Source: Candidatus Woesearchaeota archaeon (lineage in GTDB: Archaea > Nanobdellota > Nanobdellia > Woesearchaeales > UBA10216). Taken from it: a DNA stretch of 64,000 nucleotides. Where the stretch lies: contig JACPTG010000003.1 in assembly GCA_016192905.1 (NCBI GenBank), positions 182,388 to 246,387 of the forward strand, read 5' to 3'. A model generated the notes under the pieces. It worked only from the letters and a program-made list of their open reading frames with translations. It searched no databases and had not been told where the DNA came from. Of this stretch, positions 25,802 to 32,667 are shown piece by piece (position 1 is the stretch's first letter; the number at the start of each line of letters is the position of its first letter). The position numbers and the translations under genes are program-made.

Positions 25802-26568
25802 AAACTCCCGTTTATGGATATAAGGCGCGGGGCTTCTTTCAGGCGCTCATGCCAATTGTCTGCTGATATGCTGGCGGCAAATGCAGCAATTGTCTGCTCT
25901 GGAATTTCCCCGGGAAACGTGTAAAGCATTGCCCCTGACAGCCTGGGCACTAACAGGCGTGAAACAGGCCCGAAGTTAAGAACAGCCCTTCCTGCACTCA
26001 CATGGGGGTTATCTGCTGAAAAAAAGTATTCAGTTGTTCGATATGGCGGCTCTTCAGAAGGCAATTCGCTGTTTTGCAGGGCAATGAATGCAGGATAATT
26101 GTCAAAGCATGTCAGCCCGATTCTGGACAGGCTTGCACCACCATTTGCACGATGATACCTAACGCACAACGGCATATCTTCCACAGACCTGTGCAAACTG
26201 GCGGGTGATATTTCCTCCTCTATGGGCGCCAGAAGAAAACTGCCCTCACGAAGGCCATAAGCCTGCGGAAGTTCAGACGCAAAGTAAGCTGCTGTCAAAT
26301 CAACAAAGCCTGTTTCCTTATGGGTGCATAGGCTCCTTATGGCAACCACCTGATAGGCAGGCCCCACTCTTACAGCAACAAGGTGACAAACATCCCTGAA
26401 TGGGTCCTGACCATCATAATCATCCCCGGATTCCACTGTTATCTCAGCAGCCCTTTGGTGAGCATTACTCCGGCTTACGCTTACATTTACTGTTATGCCC
26501 GTACCCTCTCGCTCAAAGTCTTCCCTATATCTCTCCATCTCATCCAGGCAGTCTTCAAGCAGCATCAT
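25798..26568 (-). CDS. Hypothetical soluble protein
   Basis: 256 aa with no signal peptide or membrane segment. It begins with MMLLEDCLDEMERYREDF, an acidic helix, followed by mixed alpha/beta sequence containing FRDVCHLVAVRVGPAYQVVA. No family is recognised. Similar undefined 'letter-soup' cytosolic proteins occur at 5787 and 29705. Its stop overlaps that of the voltage-sensor-like gene in convergent orientation. No promoter is clear because a repeat copy lies upstream. Confidence 0.65.
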   Translation of the reverse strand: MMLLEDCLDEMERYREDFEREGTGITVNVSVSRSNAHQRAAEITVESGDDYDGQDPFRDVCHLVAVRVGPAYQVVAIRSLCTHKETGFVDLTAAYFASELPQAYGLREGSFLLAPIEEEISPASLHRSVEDMPLCVRYHRANGGASLSRIGLTCFDNYPAFIALQNSELPSEEPPYRTTEYFFSADNPHVSAGRAVLNFGPVSRLLVPRLSGAMLYTFPGEIPEQTIAAFAASISADNWHERLKEAPRLISINGSF

Positions 26569-26640
26569 TTAAGGCAGGGAATCCGCATGGGTTAAAAAAG
26601 ATTATATTTCTTAGCTCCTTAAAATAAAGTACGCATTCAC

Positions 26641-26747
26641 AAGTGAAGGGCGGTGAACATTGCAAGCAATGCACGAGGCAATACCGTACACGTAACGAAC
26701 CTCCCGATATGGGGCTGCTGAATCTGGGGTGGCCACAGCCTGCCACT
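26641..26747 (-). repeat. Dispersed intergenic element, copy E
   Basis: The minus strand reads GTGGCAGGCTGTGGCCACC, AGATTCAGCAGCCCC, TACGTGTACGGTATTGCC, then CATTGCTTGCAATGTTCAC. The block from CGTGTACGG to GTTCAC is nearly identical to copy C. The right terminus is missing or degraded. The remaining spacer, 26748-26867, holds a 6-bp stem (TCCGAC... with ...TCGGAC) and the promoter of the following tRNA. Confidence 0.75.
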
Positions 26748-26867
26748 TAACATTTTTTTTAGCTCCATAAAATTGTTAGGAGCGAGCCATCTCATTAATG
26801 GTCCGACGACTAAAAGAAAAACCATCGGACAAACCTTTTTAAAGCTGCCATGAGCCTGCTCCACCAT

Positions 26868-26942
26868 GGACCTGTAGCCTAGCCTGGACAAGGCGACAGC
26901 CTTCTAAGCTGTAAATCCGGGGTTCGAATCCCCGCAGGTCCA
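26868..26942 (+). tRNA. tRNA-Arg (UCU)
   Basis: 75 nt. Acceptor GGACCTG pairs with CAGGTCC; D-stem GCCT/AGGC with 10-nt loop; anticodon arm ACAGC-CTTCTAA-GCTGT gives UCU; T-arm CGGGG-TTCGAAT-CCCCG; discriminator A; CCA not encoded; no intron. A TATA-like CCTTTTTAAAG lies about 30 nt upstream. It is the intron-less counterpart of tRNA-Arg(CCU) at 45519 and provides the template for its splice prediction. Confidence 0.96.
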
Positions 26943-26977
26943 TAAGAATTTTATAGTTGGAATTATTTCTGTTCCTG

Positions 26978-27328
26978 ATGGGTATTGCTTTTTTTCCAGT
27001 CAGGGCCGGGGAAAATGATAGGCCTGATGATGCAGATTATTTTCTTCAGAGAGGCGAAGAAGGGAGATATGAGCTTGTGCGCCATGTAATGGAAGGCAGA
27101 ATCCCTCTTAACTTTGTGCTTGGGTCGGGTCCTACTTTGGAGGAAACTGCGCAGGCTTATGCGGCTATGATTGAAGGCGGTCATGTGTGGTTTCATCACA
27201 TTCAGGGTTCACAATATCTTCCAAGGTGGTGGCGTACAACCGGTTTCCGGGCAAAGGATGGCGTTTCTGTTGATCAGGTTGTTGAGTTTGAAGGCTACCT
27301 GGCTTCTGCTTTGCACAAGCGCCCATAA
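26978..27328 (+). CDS. Small hypothetical protein
   Basis: 116 aa from ATG 26978; a TATA-like TTTTATAG at 26948-26955 fits a leaderless start here rather than the TTG at 26957. The N-terminus MGIAFFPVRAGENDRPDDA is weakly hydrophobic, and the rest is soluble with EGGHVWFHHIQGSQYLPRWW near the middle. No family is recognised. It follows tRNA-Arg(UCU) by 35 nt and precedes the AbiE-type pair, an accessory-looking area. It could be real or a remnant. Confidence 0.5.
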   Translation: MGIAFFPVRAGENDRPDDADYFLQRGEEGRYELVRHVMEGRIPLNFVLGSGPTLEETAQAYAAMIEGGHVWFHHIQGSQYLPRWWRTTGFRAKDGVSVDQVVEFEGYLASALHKRP

Positions 27329-27377
27329 TGCAAAGCTTAATAAACCAATCTTATACACATATATAAGTTTGGTAAAA

Positions 27378-28001
27378 ATGCAAATCCCGCTTTACAACAG
27401 GCTGCGGAAGCAGGCGCACAGAGATATCGCCGCAGCGCAGGACCTCGTATTAACATCAGTGTACAGCCGCTTCCCAAAAGCCGTGCTTCACGGCGGAACA
27501 GCCATATGGCGATGCTATGGCGGAAACAGGTTTTCCGAGGACCTCGATTTTTACATCCCTTCCAAAAGCGGAATCCCAGAATTTTTCCAGGACCTAAAGC
27601 GGCAGGGGCTTCTCATCCACAAGCAGAGGGTAAAGGAGAACTCGATGTATTCCTTGGTGGAATTCAACAGGGCCATGGTGAGGGTGGAAGCCCTCTTTCT
27701 CCGCAAGGAATCCATCCTTAAGGAGTATGAGCTGGCTGACGGAAACATCACAACCGTTTACACGCTCACAGCAGAAGGCCTGCTGCTGGAAAAAATTGAT
27801 GCGTGCCTCAAGCGCAGAAAAGTCAGGGACCTGTATGACGTGTTCTTCCTGCTCAGGTTTGCCCGCACCAGGCCCCGGCATCTTGACAAAGTCGCCAGCG
27901 CTGAAATCGGGGACGAGGACATCCTGCCTGCCCTGATTCTTACAGGGCCAATACCTAAGGTTCATGAAATGAGGAGGTACATTGCAGAATGGGGAAAGTG
28001 A
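27378..28001 (+). CDS. AbiEii-type nucleotidyltransferase (toxin-like)
   Basis: 207 aa from ATG 27378, which lies about 20 nt after the TATA-like CATATATAAG; the longer frame from 27171 overlaps the preceding gene and is unlikely. The core motif is VLHGGTAIWRCYGG followed by NRFSEDLDFYI (GG...SEDLDF). The C-terminal K...R...RDLYDVFFLL is typical of AbiEii/MenT-like enzymes, which block translation by modifying tRNA or similar targets. It overlaps the AbiEi-like gene by 13 nt. In bacterial AbiE loci the antitoxin usually comes first; here the order is reversed. Confidence 0.85.
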   Translation: MQIPLYNRLRKQAHRDIAAAQDLVLTSVYSRFPKAVLHGGTAIWRCYGGNRFSEDLDFYIPSKSGIPEFFQDLKRQGLLIHKQRVKENSMYSLVEFNRAMVRVEALFLRKESILKEYELADGNITTVYTLTAEGLLLEKIDACLKRRKVRDLYDVFFLLRFARTRPRHLDKVASAEIGDEDILPALILTGPIPKVHEMRRYIAEWGK

Positions 28002-28567
28002 AATACCTCAATGAGGTGCTGAGCCTTACAGGTAAGTCCCAGGTCGTTACAGTGGATTCAATCAGGAAAGTTGCAGGCCCAAAATATGCGCATCTGCTCC
28101 TGCACAACCTTGTCAGGAGGAAAGTCCTGCACAGGATCACCAGAGGCTGCTATTCGCGCCTCGACGACCCCACCTTGGCAGTATTCTGCTTCCAGCCGGC
28201 GTATTTGGGGCTGGAGAATGCCCTTAGCATAAACAACCTCTGGGAGCAGGAGACAAACCCAATCATCCTTACAACAATGAAAATCAGGCAGGGCAGCCGC
28301 AATGTGTTTGGCAGCAACGTCATGCTGCGGCGAATTCCAGCCGGGTATTGCTTCGGCTTTGAGTATGTTCCCTACGGCAGCACATATGTCCCTGCTTCCG
28401 ACCCTGAAAAGACCCTCATAGACCTTGTTTATTTCAGGCATTCAATCCAACCCGAGGTTCTAATGGCAGTCAGGAGGAAAATTGACAGTGTCAAGCTAAA
28501 GAAGTACCTGCACCGTTATGAGTCGGCCTTCGCCAGGCTGTTTGCCAGAGCCACGGGTCTTCCCTGA
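27989..28567 (+). CDS. AbiEi-like wHTH antitoxin
   Basis: 192 aa. An N-terminal winged-helix segment (SIRKVAGPKYAHLLLHNLVR then RKVLHRITRGCYSRLDDP) is followed by the AbiEi-type domain with YLGLENALSINNLWEQ, ILTTMKIRQGSRNVFG and SDPEKTLIDLVYFRHSI. In type IV systems this protein represses the operon and counters AbiEii. It starts within the toxin gene, implying coupled translation. The tRNA-Cys promoter follows directly downstream. Confidence 0.85.
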   Translation: MGKVKYLNEVLSLTGKSQVVTVDSIRKVAGPKYAHLLLHNLVRRKVLHRITRGCYSRLDDPTLAVFCFQPAYLGLENALSINNLWEQETNPIILTTMKIRQGSRNVFGSNVMLRRIPAGYCFGFEYVPYGSTYVPASDPEKTLIDLVYFRHSIQPEVLMAVRRKIDSVKLKKYLHRYESAFARLFARATGLP

Positions 28568-28641
28568 ACATTGCCGGCCCCTTATGGTATGGATTGCTGG
28601 CGGCAAACTTTAAAAACAGGCCTGGTTTTTGCCTATGCAGC

Positions 28642-28714
28642 GCGAGGGTACCCAAGTGGCTAAGGGGACCGCCTGCAGAGCGGTTATTCGGGGGTTCGAA
28701 TCCCTCTCCTCGCT
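28642..28714 (+). tRNA. tRNA-Cys (GCA)
   Basis: 73 nt. Acceptor GCGAGGG/TCCTCGC; anticodon arm ACCGC-CTGCAGA-GCGGT gives GCA; T-arm with TTCGAAT loop; discriminator U73 as expected for Cys; CCA not encoded. A TATA-like ACTTTAAAAAC at about 28604 lies upstream. Its last 13 nt plus one base are duplicated at 29584-29597, marking it as an integration site. Confidence 0.96.
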
Positions 28715-28715
28715 T
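28702..28715 (+). other. Attachment-site repeat, tRNA-proximal copy
   Basis: CCCTCTCCTCGCTT is the 3' end of tRNA-Cys and is repeated exactly at 29584-29597. The tRNA stays intact, the usual result of integrase-mediated insertion at a tRNA 3' end. Confidence 0.7.
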
Positions 28716-28731
28716 GAATTATTCTAAGTGT

Positions 28732-28929
28732 TCATAAACATCTTTGAACAATGCCTATATCATGCAGCAATGCTGCTGGAATGGTTATTGTTTTGTCTGC
28801 CTTTTCTTGCTCAGAAATTATCTCTGCCCAGTAAGCGACTCTTAAGGCATGGTCGATATCATAGTGAGAATCTTGCTTGTTTTTTGGGTTTGGCTTATTT
28901 TTGGCAAAATAATTTTTTGATAATTGCAA
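28732..28929 (-). pseudogene. HD-domain phosphohydrolase, N-terminal fragment
   Basis: 65 codons from TTG 28929 to TGA 28732. The sequence shows the start of an HD domain: SHYDIDHALRVAYWAEIISE, then IPAALLHDIGIVQR, with the first His and the His-Asp pair. The frame stops right after the HD pair, only 17 nt from the tRNA-Cys 3' end; a complete domain needs about 100 more residues with the later Asp. It therefore looks cut off by the attachment-site junction. A TATA-like AATATATAAAGG lies about 25 nt before the start. Confidence 0.55.
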
Positions 28930-28990
28930 AACTTTTAATAGAGAAACCTTTATATATTACAATTCTTACAAGTAAGAAAGGTGATATGAA

Positions 28991-29239
28991 ATGCCTATTT
29001 TGAACATCAAAAGTGCAACCATAACGGAGAAAGGGCAAATAGCCATTCCTAAAGAGGTAAGGGAGATTGAAGGCTTTCAAGAGGGAGATAAAATCGCAAT
29101 AGTTGCATACGAAGACAAGATTGAACTGCGCCCATTAAGTACTGTGAATGAGAAGCTTTTCACTGCATTTGCAAGTGAGAAAACTCTTGCAAAGGATTGG
29201 AACAGCAAAGAGGATGAGGAAGCTTGGAAAAGCCTTTGA
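28991..29239 (+). CDS. AbrB/MazE-type antitoxin
   Basis: 82 aa. A SpoVT-AbrB swapped-hairpin DNA-binding domain (ATITEKGQIAIPKEVREIEG, then FQEGDKIAIVAYEDKIELRP) is followed by a flexible acidic tail that would bind the toxin. GGTGAT precedes the ATG. It overlaps the MazF-like gene by 16 nt. It probably autoregulates the promoter at 28940-28990, which also serves the divergent HD fragment. Confidence 0.88.
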   Translation: MPILNIKSATITEKGQIAIPKEVREIEGFQEGDKIAIVAYEDKIELRPLSTVNEKLFTAFASEKTLAKDWNSKEDEEAWKSL

Positions 29240-29556
29240 AAGGAGATGTAGTTGTTTTACCGTTTCCGTTTACCGACTTATCTGCATCTAAGAAGAGGCC
29301 TGCGATTGTTGCAGCCAGTCTTAAAGGTGATGATTTGATCTTATGCCAAATAACTAGCCGACAAATAAATGACGAGTACAGTTTAAATCTTAACAATTCA
29401 GACTTTCAATCTGGTTCATTAAACGTAATAAGCACGATAAGGCCGAACAGGCTATTTACAGCAGACAGGTCACTGATACTATACAAAGCAGGTTCTGTGA
29501 ATAAAAAGAAACTAAAGGAGGTTGAGGCGTCGCTGATTAAGATATTCAGAGAGTAA
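29224..29556 (+). CDS. MazF/PemK-type endoribonuclease toxin
   Basis: 110 aa. The PemK/MazF SH3-like barrel starts KGDVVVLPFPFTDLSASKKR and continues RPAIVAAS, LILCQITSR and VISTIRPNRLFTAD. The Arg-Pro turn and the Thr/Ser before IRP correspond to conserved active-site and fold positions. These enzymes cut RNA at short sequences. The start is TTG 29224 or TTG 29236, both inside the antitoxin gene. It lies inside the tRNA-Cys micro-island. Confidence 0.88.
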   Translation: MEKPLKGDVVVLPFPFTDLSASKKRPAIVAASLKGDDLILCQITSRQINDEYSLNLNNSDFQSGSLNVISTIRPNRLFTADRSLILYKAGSVNKKKLKEVEASLIKIFRE

Positions 29557-29583
29557 AGCGCATTTTGCTACTGAATTCCAGAG

Positions 29584-29597
29584 CCCTCTCCTCGCTT
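29584..29597 (+). other. Attachment-site repeat, distal copy
   Basis: CCCTCTCCTCGCTT, an exact copy of the tRNA-Cys 3' end at 28702-28715, lies 27 nt after the MazF stop. It has no tRNA context, so it marks the distal boundary of the insertion. Confidence 0.7.
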
Positions 29598-29704
29598 CCT
29601 CCAGGCCAAAAAATTTAAGCTTTGTGAGGAATATACGATGAATTTTCTGGACCTTATCTCCAAACTCATGCTCGCCGGGCCGGTTTGGCGTGCCGAATTA
29701 TACA

Positions 29705-30802
29705 TTATATCCCAAACTGCGGGAAAAGCAGCTCAGGCTCACCAAGATATTTGGCTGCAGCCCGCCTGCCTTCCTCTGCTGTTTTGTACACCTTCAGCAT
29801 GTCAGGAACCTTTCCGTAGTCTGTTGACTTTTCCGGATGCCTGTAGTCCTCAATGAATTCGCTGACCTGGTTGGCGGGGAGAATGCCCTGTTCAGCCAGA
29901 CTTAGAAGCCATATGCTGTGCAGCAGGTGCACAACATGCTCCTCCCTGACATGCCACTTCCCCATTACTTTCGTGTCAGGCCAGTTTGCTTCGCTGGCCA
30001 GCACTATGGATTCAAGCTTCATCTCGTGCAGACAGTGCCCAATGGTAGCGGACTTTACCGACATATGAAGATACTCCGCAGGCGCTGCAATGGCTGCTGT
30101 GAAATGATCATGGGGGGAAATTACAGCAGGCAGGGAATCTAATGAAAAAGGCTCCTGGAGGTAAACTGTCGTAGCAGCTCCAAGCGGAGGTATTTCCACG
30201 TCCTCTCCAATCAAGTGAATGATGTCAGCCTCGGTTGTGACCACAAGATACGCCTGAGCTTTGAAGCCGCCTATGCTCTTCACAAGGTAAAGGTTAACTT
30301 GGCCTTCGGGTGAAAATACCTCGGTTATTTCGCTTGCATCCGCAGGAACCTTCACCTGGAAGCTGTGATGGGCAGGGTATATGTGTCCGTAGAACTGCCT
30401 TAAATCGGCCAGATGTTTTTCGGACAAACACTTTAGGGATGCGGCCTCTTTTCCGTTTGAATGCGGCTCTGCGGAAGTGCCTTTCAGCGCATCTATCGGC
30501 TTGACTGCCCGTACCTGCTCCCAGTCAGGCCATTTTTGGGCAGCTCTGCAGAAATTTTCAATCTCGCCTGGCTCAACTGACTTGAGATGATATATGCTGC
30601 GGGGAAGGCGGTTCCTGAGAAAGTAATAATCCTCATACAGCCCGTCCCTCATTTCAGGAGTCACTCTCCACTCCGGGAAGGGGTAGTTATCCATCCGGTG
30701 CCTGAGAAGCCTTTCAGCACCCACCCTAAAGCTGCGGGACAATTCAGCTATGGTAATCTCAGGATGTGAGTCAACGTATGTTGCCTGCCTGAAGGATAGC
30801 AT
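29705..30802 (-). CDS. Hypothetical soluble protein, 365 aa
   Basis: The sequence has no signal peptide or transmembrane segment. Features that can be seen are an N-terminal helical part with ITIAELSRSFRVGAERLLRH (possibly helix-turn-helix-like), a central beta-rich region (HSFQVKVPADASEITEVFS, AYLVVTTEADIIHLIGEDVE) and several histidines near the C-terminal third (HMSVKSATIGHCLHEMK; WHVREEHVVHLLH). No known family is recognised and no catalytic motif is certain. ATG 30802 lacks a Shine-Dalgarno site; a TATA-like CTTTTTAAGC lies about 35 nt upstream. Confidence 0.7.
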   Translation of the reverse strand: MLSFRQATYVDSHPEITIAELSRSFRVGAERLLRHRMDNYPFPEWRVTPEMRDGLYEDYYFLRNRLPRSIYHLKSVEPGEIENFCRAAQKWPDWEQVRAVKPIDALKGTSAEPHSNGKEAASLKCLSEKHLADLRQFYGHIYPAHHSFQVKVPADASEITEVFSPEGQVNLYLVKSIGGFKAQAYLVVTTEADIIHLIGEDVEIPPLGAATTVYLQEPFSLDSLPAVISPHDHFTAAIAAPAEYLHMSVKSATIGHCLHEMKLESIVLASEANWPDTKVMGKWHVREEHVVHLLHSIWLLSLAEQGILPANQVSEFIEDYRHPEKSTDYGKVPDMLKVYKTAEEGRRAAAKYLGEPELLFPQFGI

Positions 30803-30846
30803 TTCAGCCTTGGGAACAGGCTGATGCTTAAAAAGATAATTACAGG

Positions 30847-31014
30847 CTACCGCCCCATCTGCCTCAGGTGCGGCGCTATGACAAACGCGTAAACCCCTGC
30901 AGCTATTATAACAGCCCAGAAGACAAGCGCAGCAGTCCTTCCGAACAGGAAGAAGGCAAGGTTGAGCAGCAGCACTGCCGCAAGCACAACCCCTCCGATT
31001 TTCAGCCAGTTCAT
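30847..31014 (-). CDS. 55-aa two-helix membrane protein directly after tRNA-Ala
   Basis: ATG 31014 gives MNWLKIGGVVLAAVLLLN followed by LAFFLFGRTAALVFWAVII and AGVYAFVIAPHLRQMGR: two hydrophobic helices with a short charged tail. Only two nucleotides separate the tRNA discriminator base (31017) from the ATG, and no Shine-Dalgarno site or separate TATA box fits between them. The mRNA is probably released by tRNA 3' processing and would be leaderless. The frame running on through the tRNA is an artefact. Function unknown. Confidence 0.65.
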   Translation of the reverse strand: MNWLKIGGVVLAAVLLLNLAFFLFGRTAALVFWAVIIAAGVYAFVIAPHLRQMGR

Positions 31015-31016
31015 GA

Positions 31017-31088
31017 TGGACTCGTCGGGATTTGAACCCGAAGCCTCACCACAGCGAATGGTGCGCTCTACCGTTGAGCTACGAGCCC
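31017..31088 (-). tRNA. tRNA-Ala (CGC)
   Basis: 72 nt. Acceptor GGGCTCG/CGAGTCC contains the G3-U70 wobble pair that identifies alanine tRNAs. D-arm GCTC/GAGC; anticodon arm CACCA-TTCGCTG-TGGTG gives CGC; T-arm TCGGG-TTCAAAT-CCCGA; discriminator A; CCA not encoded; no intron. TATA-like AAATTTATTAAATG at about 31117-31128 lies upstream. A membrane-protein ORF starts two nucleotides after the discriminator. Confidence 0.96.
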
Positions 31089-31132
31089 GCTTGTTTTTTT
31101 CAGAAGAGAAGAAGCATTTAATAAATTTAACC

Positions 31133-31258
31133 TTAACTCGCAATGTATACGTTCCTTCGCCTTGGCAGGAATTGCTGCTCGTCCAGTTCTGGAAACTCGG
31201 CGTCCTCATCAACCGGCGTCAGCTTGTCAACAGGTAGGAACCGCTTGCCTTTAACCAT
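31133..31258 (-). CDS. 41-aa hypothetical protein
   Basis: ATG 31258 to TAA 31133, starting MVKGKRFLPVDKLTPVDE and ending FLPRRRNVYIAS. An acidic centre is flanked by basic ends. A TATA-like CATTTAAATAAG lies about 27 nt before the ATG, the same distance as in confirmed leaderless genes here, which is the main support. It is divergent from S17e and upstream of tRNA-Ala. No family recognised. Confidence 0.5.
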   Translation of the reverse strand: MVKGKRFLPVDKLTPVDEDAEFPELDEQQFLPRRRNVYIAS

Positions 31259-31356
31259 TTACGAATGGCAGTTAGCCATCCACTTATTTAAATGTTGTCA
31301 ATTTGCAGCGCGAGGCCGGGCAAAGCTTTAAATAAGCGGCTAAAATCGTTCTCTTC

Positions 31357-31551
31357 GTGGGAAGGATAAAGACGCAGCTTATCAAGAGTTCGGCTATAAA
31401 GGTAGTCAGGATGATGGCTGGAAAGCTCACGAATGATTATGCCGAAAACAAGAAAATCATGGCTGGAACGGTAAAAACGCCCTCAAGAAAGCTCAGGAAT
31501 GCCATTGTCGGCTACGCGACCAGGCTTGTGAAGACTAAGCGGCTTGAGTGA
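31357..31551 (+). CDS. rps17e: Ribosomal protein S17e
   Basis: 64 aa starting at GTG 31357. It has the S17e signature MGRIKTQLIKSSAIKVV, an ENKKIM segment and the C-terminal KLRNAIVGYATRLVK. S17e is an archaeal/eukaryotic small-subunit protein. The TATA-like CTTTAAATAAG at 31326-31336 gives a leaderless start. Its 3' end overlaps the convergent 101-aa gene by 17 nt. Confidence 0.93.
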   Translation: MGRIKTQLIKSSAIKVVRMMAGKLTNDYAENKKIMAGTVKTPSRKLRNAIVGYATRLVKTKRLE

Positions 31552-31840
31552 CGTAGGCTTTCTGAATTGTTTCAAACAGCCCCCGGGCTTCAGGAAGTGT
31601 TTCTGCTGTTATAAAAATTCCCAGCTTGTCGAAACTCGAAAGGCTCGGCCTGCCATTCAGCATTGGCTGAACCGCCACAGATGAGTTTGGCCCCTCATAG
31701 AACCTATATGCAAAGCCTTCGCCCGCTGCCTGATGCTTAAGGGAAAAGCCATCCGGCCTGATAGCGTCCTCAAGCCTTATAATGTTTGGAATGCTTTCTC
31801 CGGGGTCGAGCCCTTGTATCTCGGCCATAAGATATGTCAT
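31535..31840 (-). CDS. 101-aa hypothetical protein downstream of L11
   Basis: It starts at ATG 31840, one nucleotide after the L11 stop, so it is the last gene of the ftsZ-secE-spt5-rpl11 run. The protein begins MTYLMAEIQGLDPGESIPN and contains FAYRFYEGPNSSVAVQPML and GIFITAETLPEARGLFETI. It looks like a small alpha/beta domain. No family is recognised. Its position, where rpl1 often follows rpl11 in archaea, suggests co-expression with translation genes but not a ribosomal identity. Confidence 0.65.
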   Translation of the reverse strand: MTYLMAEIQGLDPGESIPNIIRLEDAIRPDGFSLKHQAAGEGFAYRFYEGPNSSVAVQPMLNGRPSLSSFDKLGIFITAETLPEARGLFETIQKAYVTQAA

Positions 31841-31841
31841 T

Positions 31842-32666
31842 TCACTTCTTTTCAGCCTTTTCAGGCTTTGCAGCCTTCTCAGGCTTGGCTGCCGCGGCCT
31901 TGCCTGCCGGAGCCTTTCCAGCTGCAGGGGCAGTTGCAGGGGCGCCTTCCTTGCCCTTTGGCGCAGCTGCTCCCTCAACAGGCAGAAGCTCGTCTATAAT
32001 CGCTGAAGGTATGCCTGCCTGGACTAGTTTTCCTTTTATCTCGCCCCTCTCCTTGCCTGCCATGGCCTCAATTATGGCCTTAGCCCTGTTGAGCAGGTCC
32101 TCGCGCCTCTTCATCATTTCCCCGGCGAGCCTCTTCTTCTCCTCCTCAAGCTGCCTCAGCTCCTCTGCTGTCAGCTCTGTCTTCTCAGCCGCTATCTCCT
32201 CGGCATAGGAGCCCTGGCCAATATCCTTCAGGGTCTCAACAGCAGGCTTTCCCTCAACCAGAATGCCCATTGAATTGCACGTCCCGATAATCTCCTTTAC
32301 CCTGCTTTTCAGCGTGCTGCCGCTCAAGGAATCCTCCTTCATCTTTGCAATCTTAATTATCTGCTCTATCTTAAGGTCAGCCACCTTGTCAAGCTTTGGA
32401 TTTCCAGAGCCCTTTTCAATGTTGGCCTCCTTCACTATGAGCGCGCTGGCAGGAGGAGTTCCAATCGTTATTTCAAACGTCTTGTCAGCCGGCTCGACTA
32501 TAACCTTAACAGGGACCTGCATGCCCTTAAAGCTGGCAGTCTTCCTGTTTATCTCAGCAATCACCTGCCCTATGTTGACGCCCATCGGGCCAAGGCCAGG
32601 CCCCAGCGGCGGCCCTGCGGTTGCCTTTCCGCCTTCTACAAGCGCCTGGACTGTCTGCTTCGCCAT
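31842..32666 (-). CDS. rpl11: Ribosomal protein L11 with long C-terminal extension
   Basis: 274 aa; archaeal L11 is normally about 160. The core is clear: MAKQTVQALVEGGKATAGPP, LGPMGVNIGQVIAEIN, and GSGNPKLDKVADLKIEQI. After residue about 165 comes a charged helical region (ELTAEELRQLEEEKKRLAGE), a UBA-like stretch (IKGKLVQAGIPSAIIDELLP) and an Ala/Pro/Lys tail ending EKAAKPEKAEKK. ATG 32666 lies one nucleotide after the Spt5 stop; a longer frame to 32807 overlaps spt5 and is rejected. L11 forms the GTPase-associated stalk base. Confidence 0.95.
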   Translation of the reverse strand: MAKQTVQALVEGGKATAGPPLGPGLGPMGVNIGQVIAEINRKTASFKGMQVPVKVIVEPADKTFEITIGTPPASALIVKEANIEKGSGNPKLDKVADLKIEQIIKIAKMKEDSLSGSTLKSRVKEIIGTCNSMGILVEGKPAVETLKDIGQGSYAEEIAAEKTELTAEELRQLEEEKKRLAGEMMKRREDLLNRAKAIIEAMAGKERGEIKGKLVQAGIPSAIIDELLPVEGAAAPKGKEGAPATAPAAGKAPAGKAAAAKPEKAAKPEKAEKK

Positions 32667-32667
32667 T

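Larger units (their letters stand above)
28716..29597. mobile_element. tRNA-Cys-anchored micro-island with AbrB/MazF pair
   Basis: About 0.88 kb bounded by the tRNA-Cys 3' end and its exact 14-nt direct repeat. It is more AT-rich than the flanks and holds a truncated HD-domain gene on the minus strand and an AbrB/MazF toxin-antitoxin pair on the plus strand, sharing a divergent promoter region. No integrase gene is present, so it is a deletion remnant of a larger element or was mobilised in trans. The toxin-antitoxin pair would favour its retention. Confidence 0.65.

Noticed and set aside
26637..26891. 84-codon minus-strand frame covering repeat copy E and tRNA-Arg
   Set aside because: It crosses a tRNA gene and a non-coding repeat; no supporting start signal.
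29638..29856. 72-codon frame on + with a TATA-like sequence at leaderless distance
   Set aside because: Most of it is antisense to the 3' end of the 365-aa gene at 29705, and its residues look like translated complement. Only the first 20 codons are free; kept as a possible remnant, not a gene.
31017..31212. 121-codon frame reading through tRNA-Ala into the membrane microprotein
   Set aside because: The upstream part is tRNA sequence; the real start is ATG 31014.
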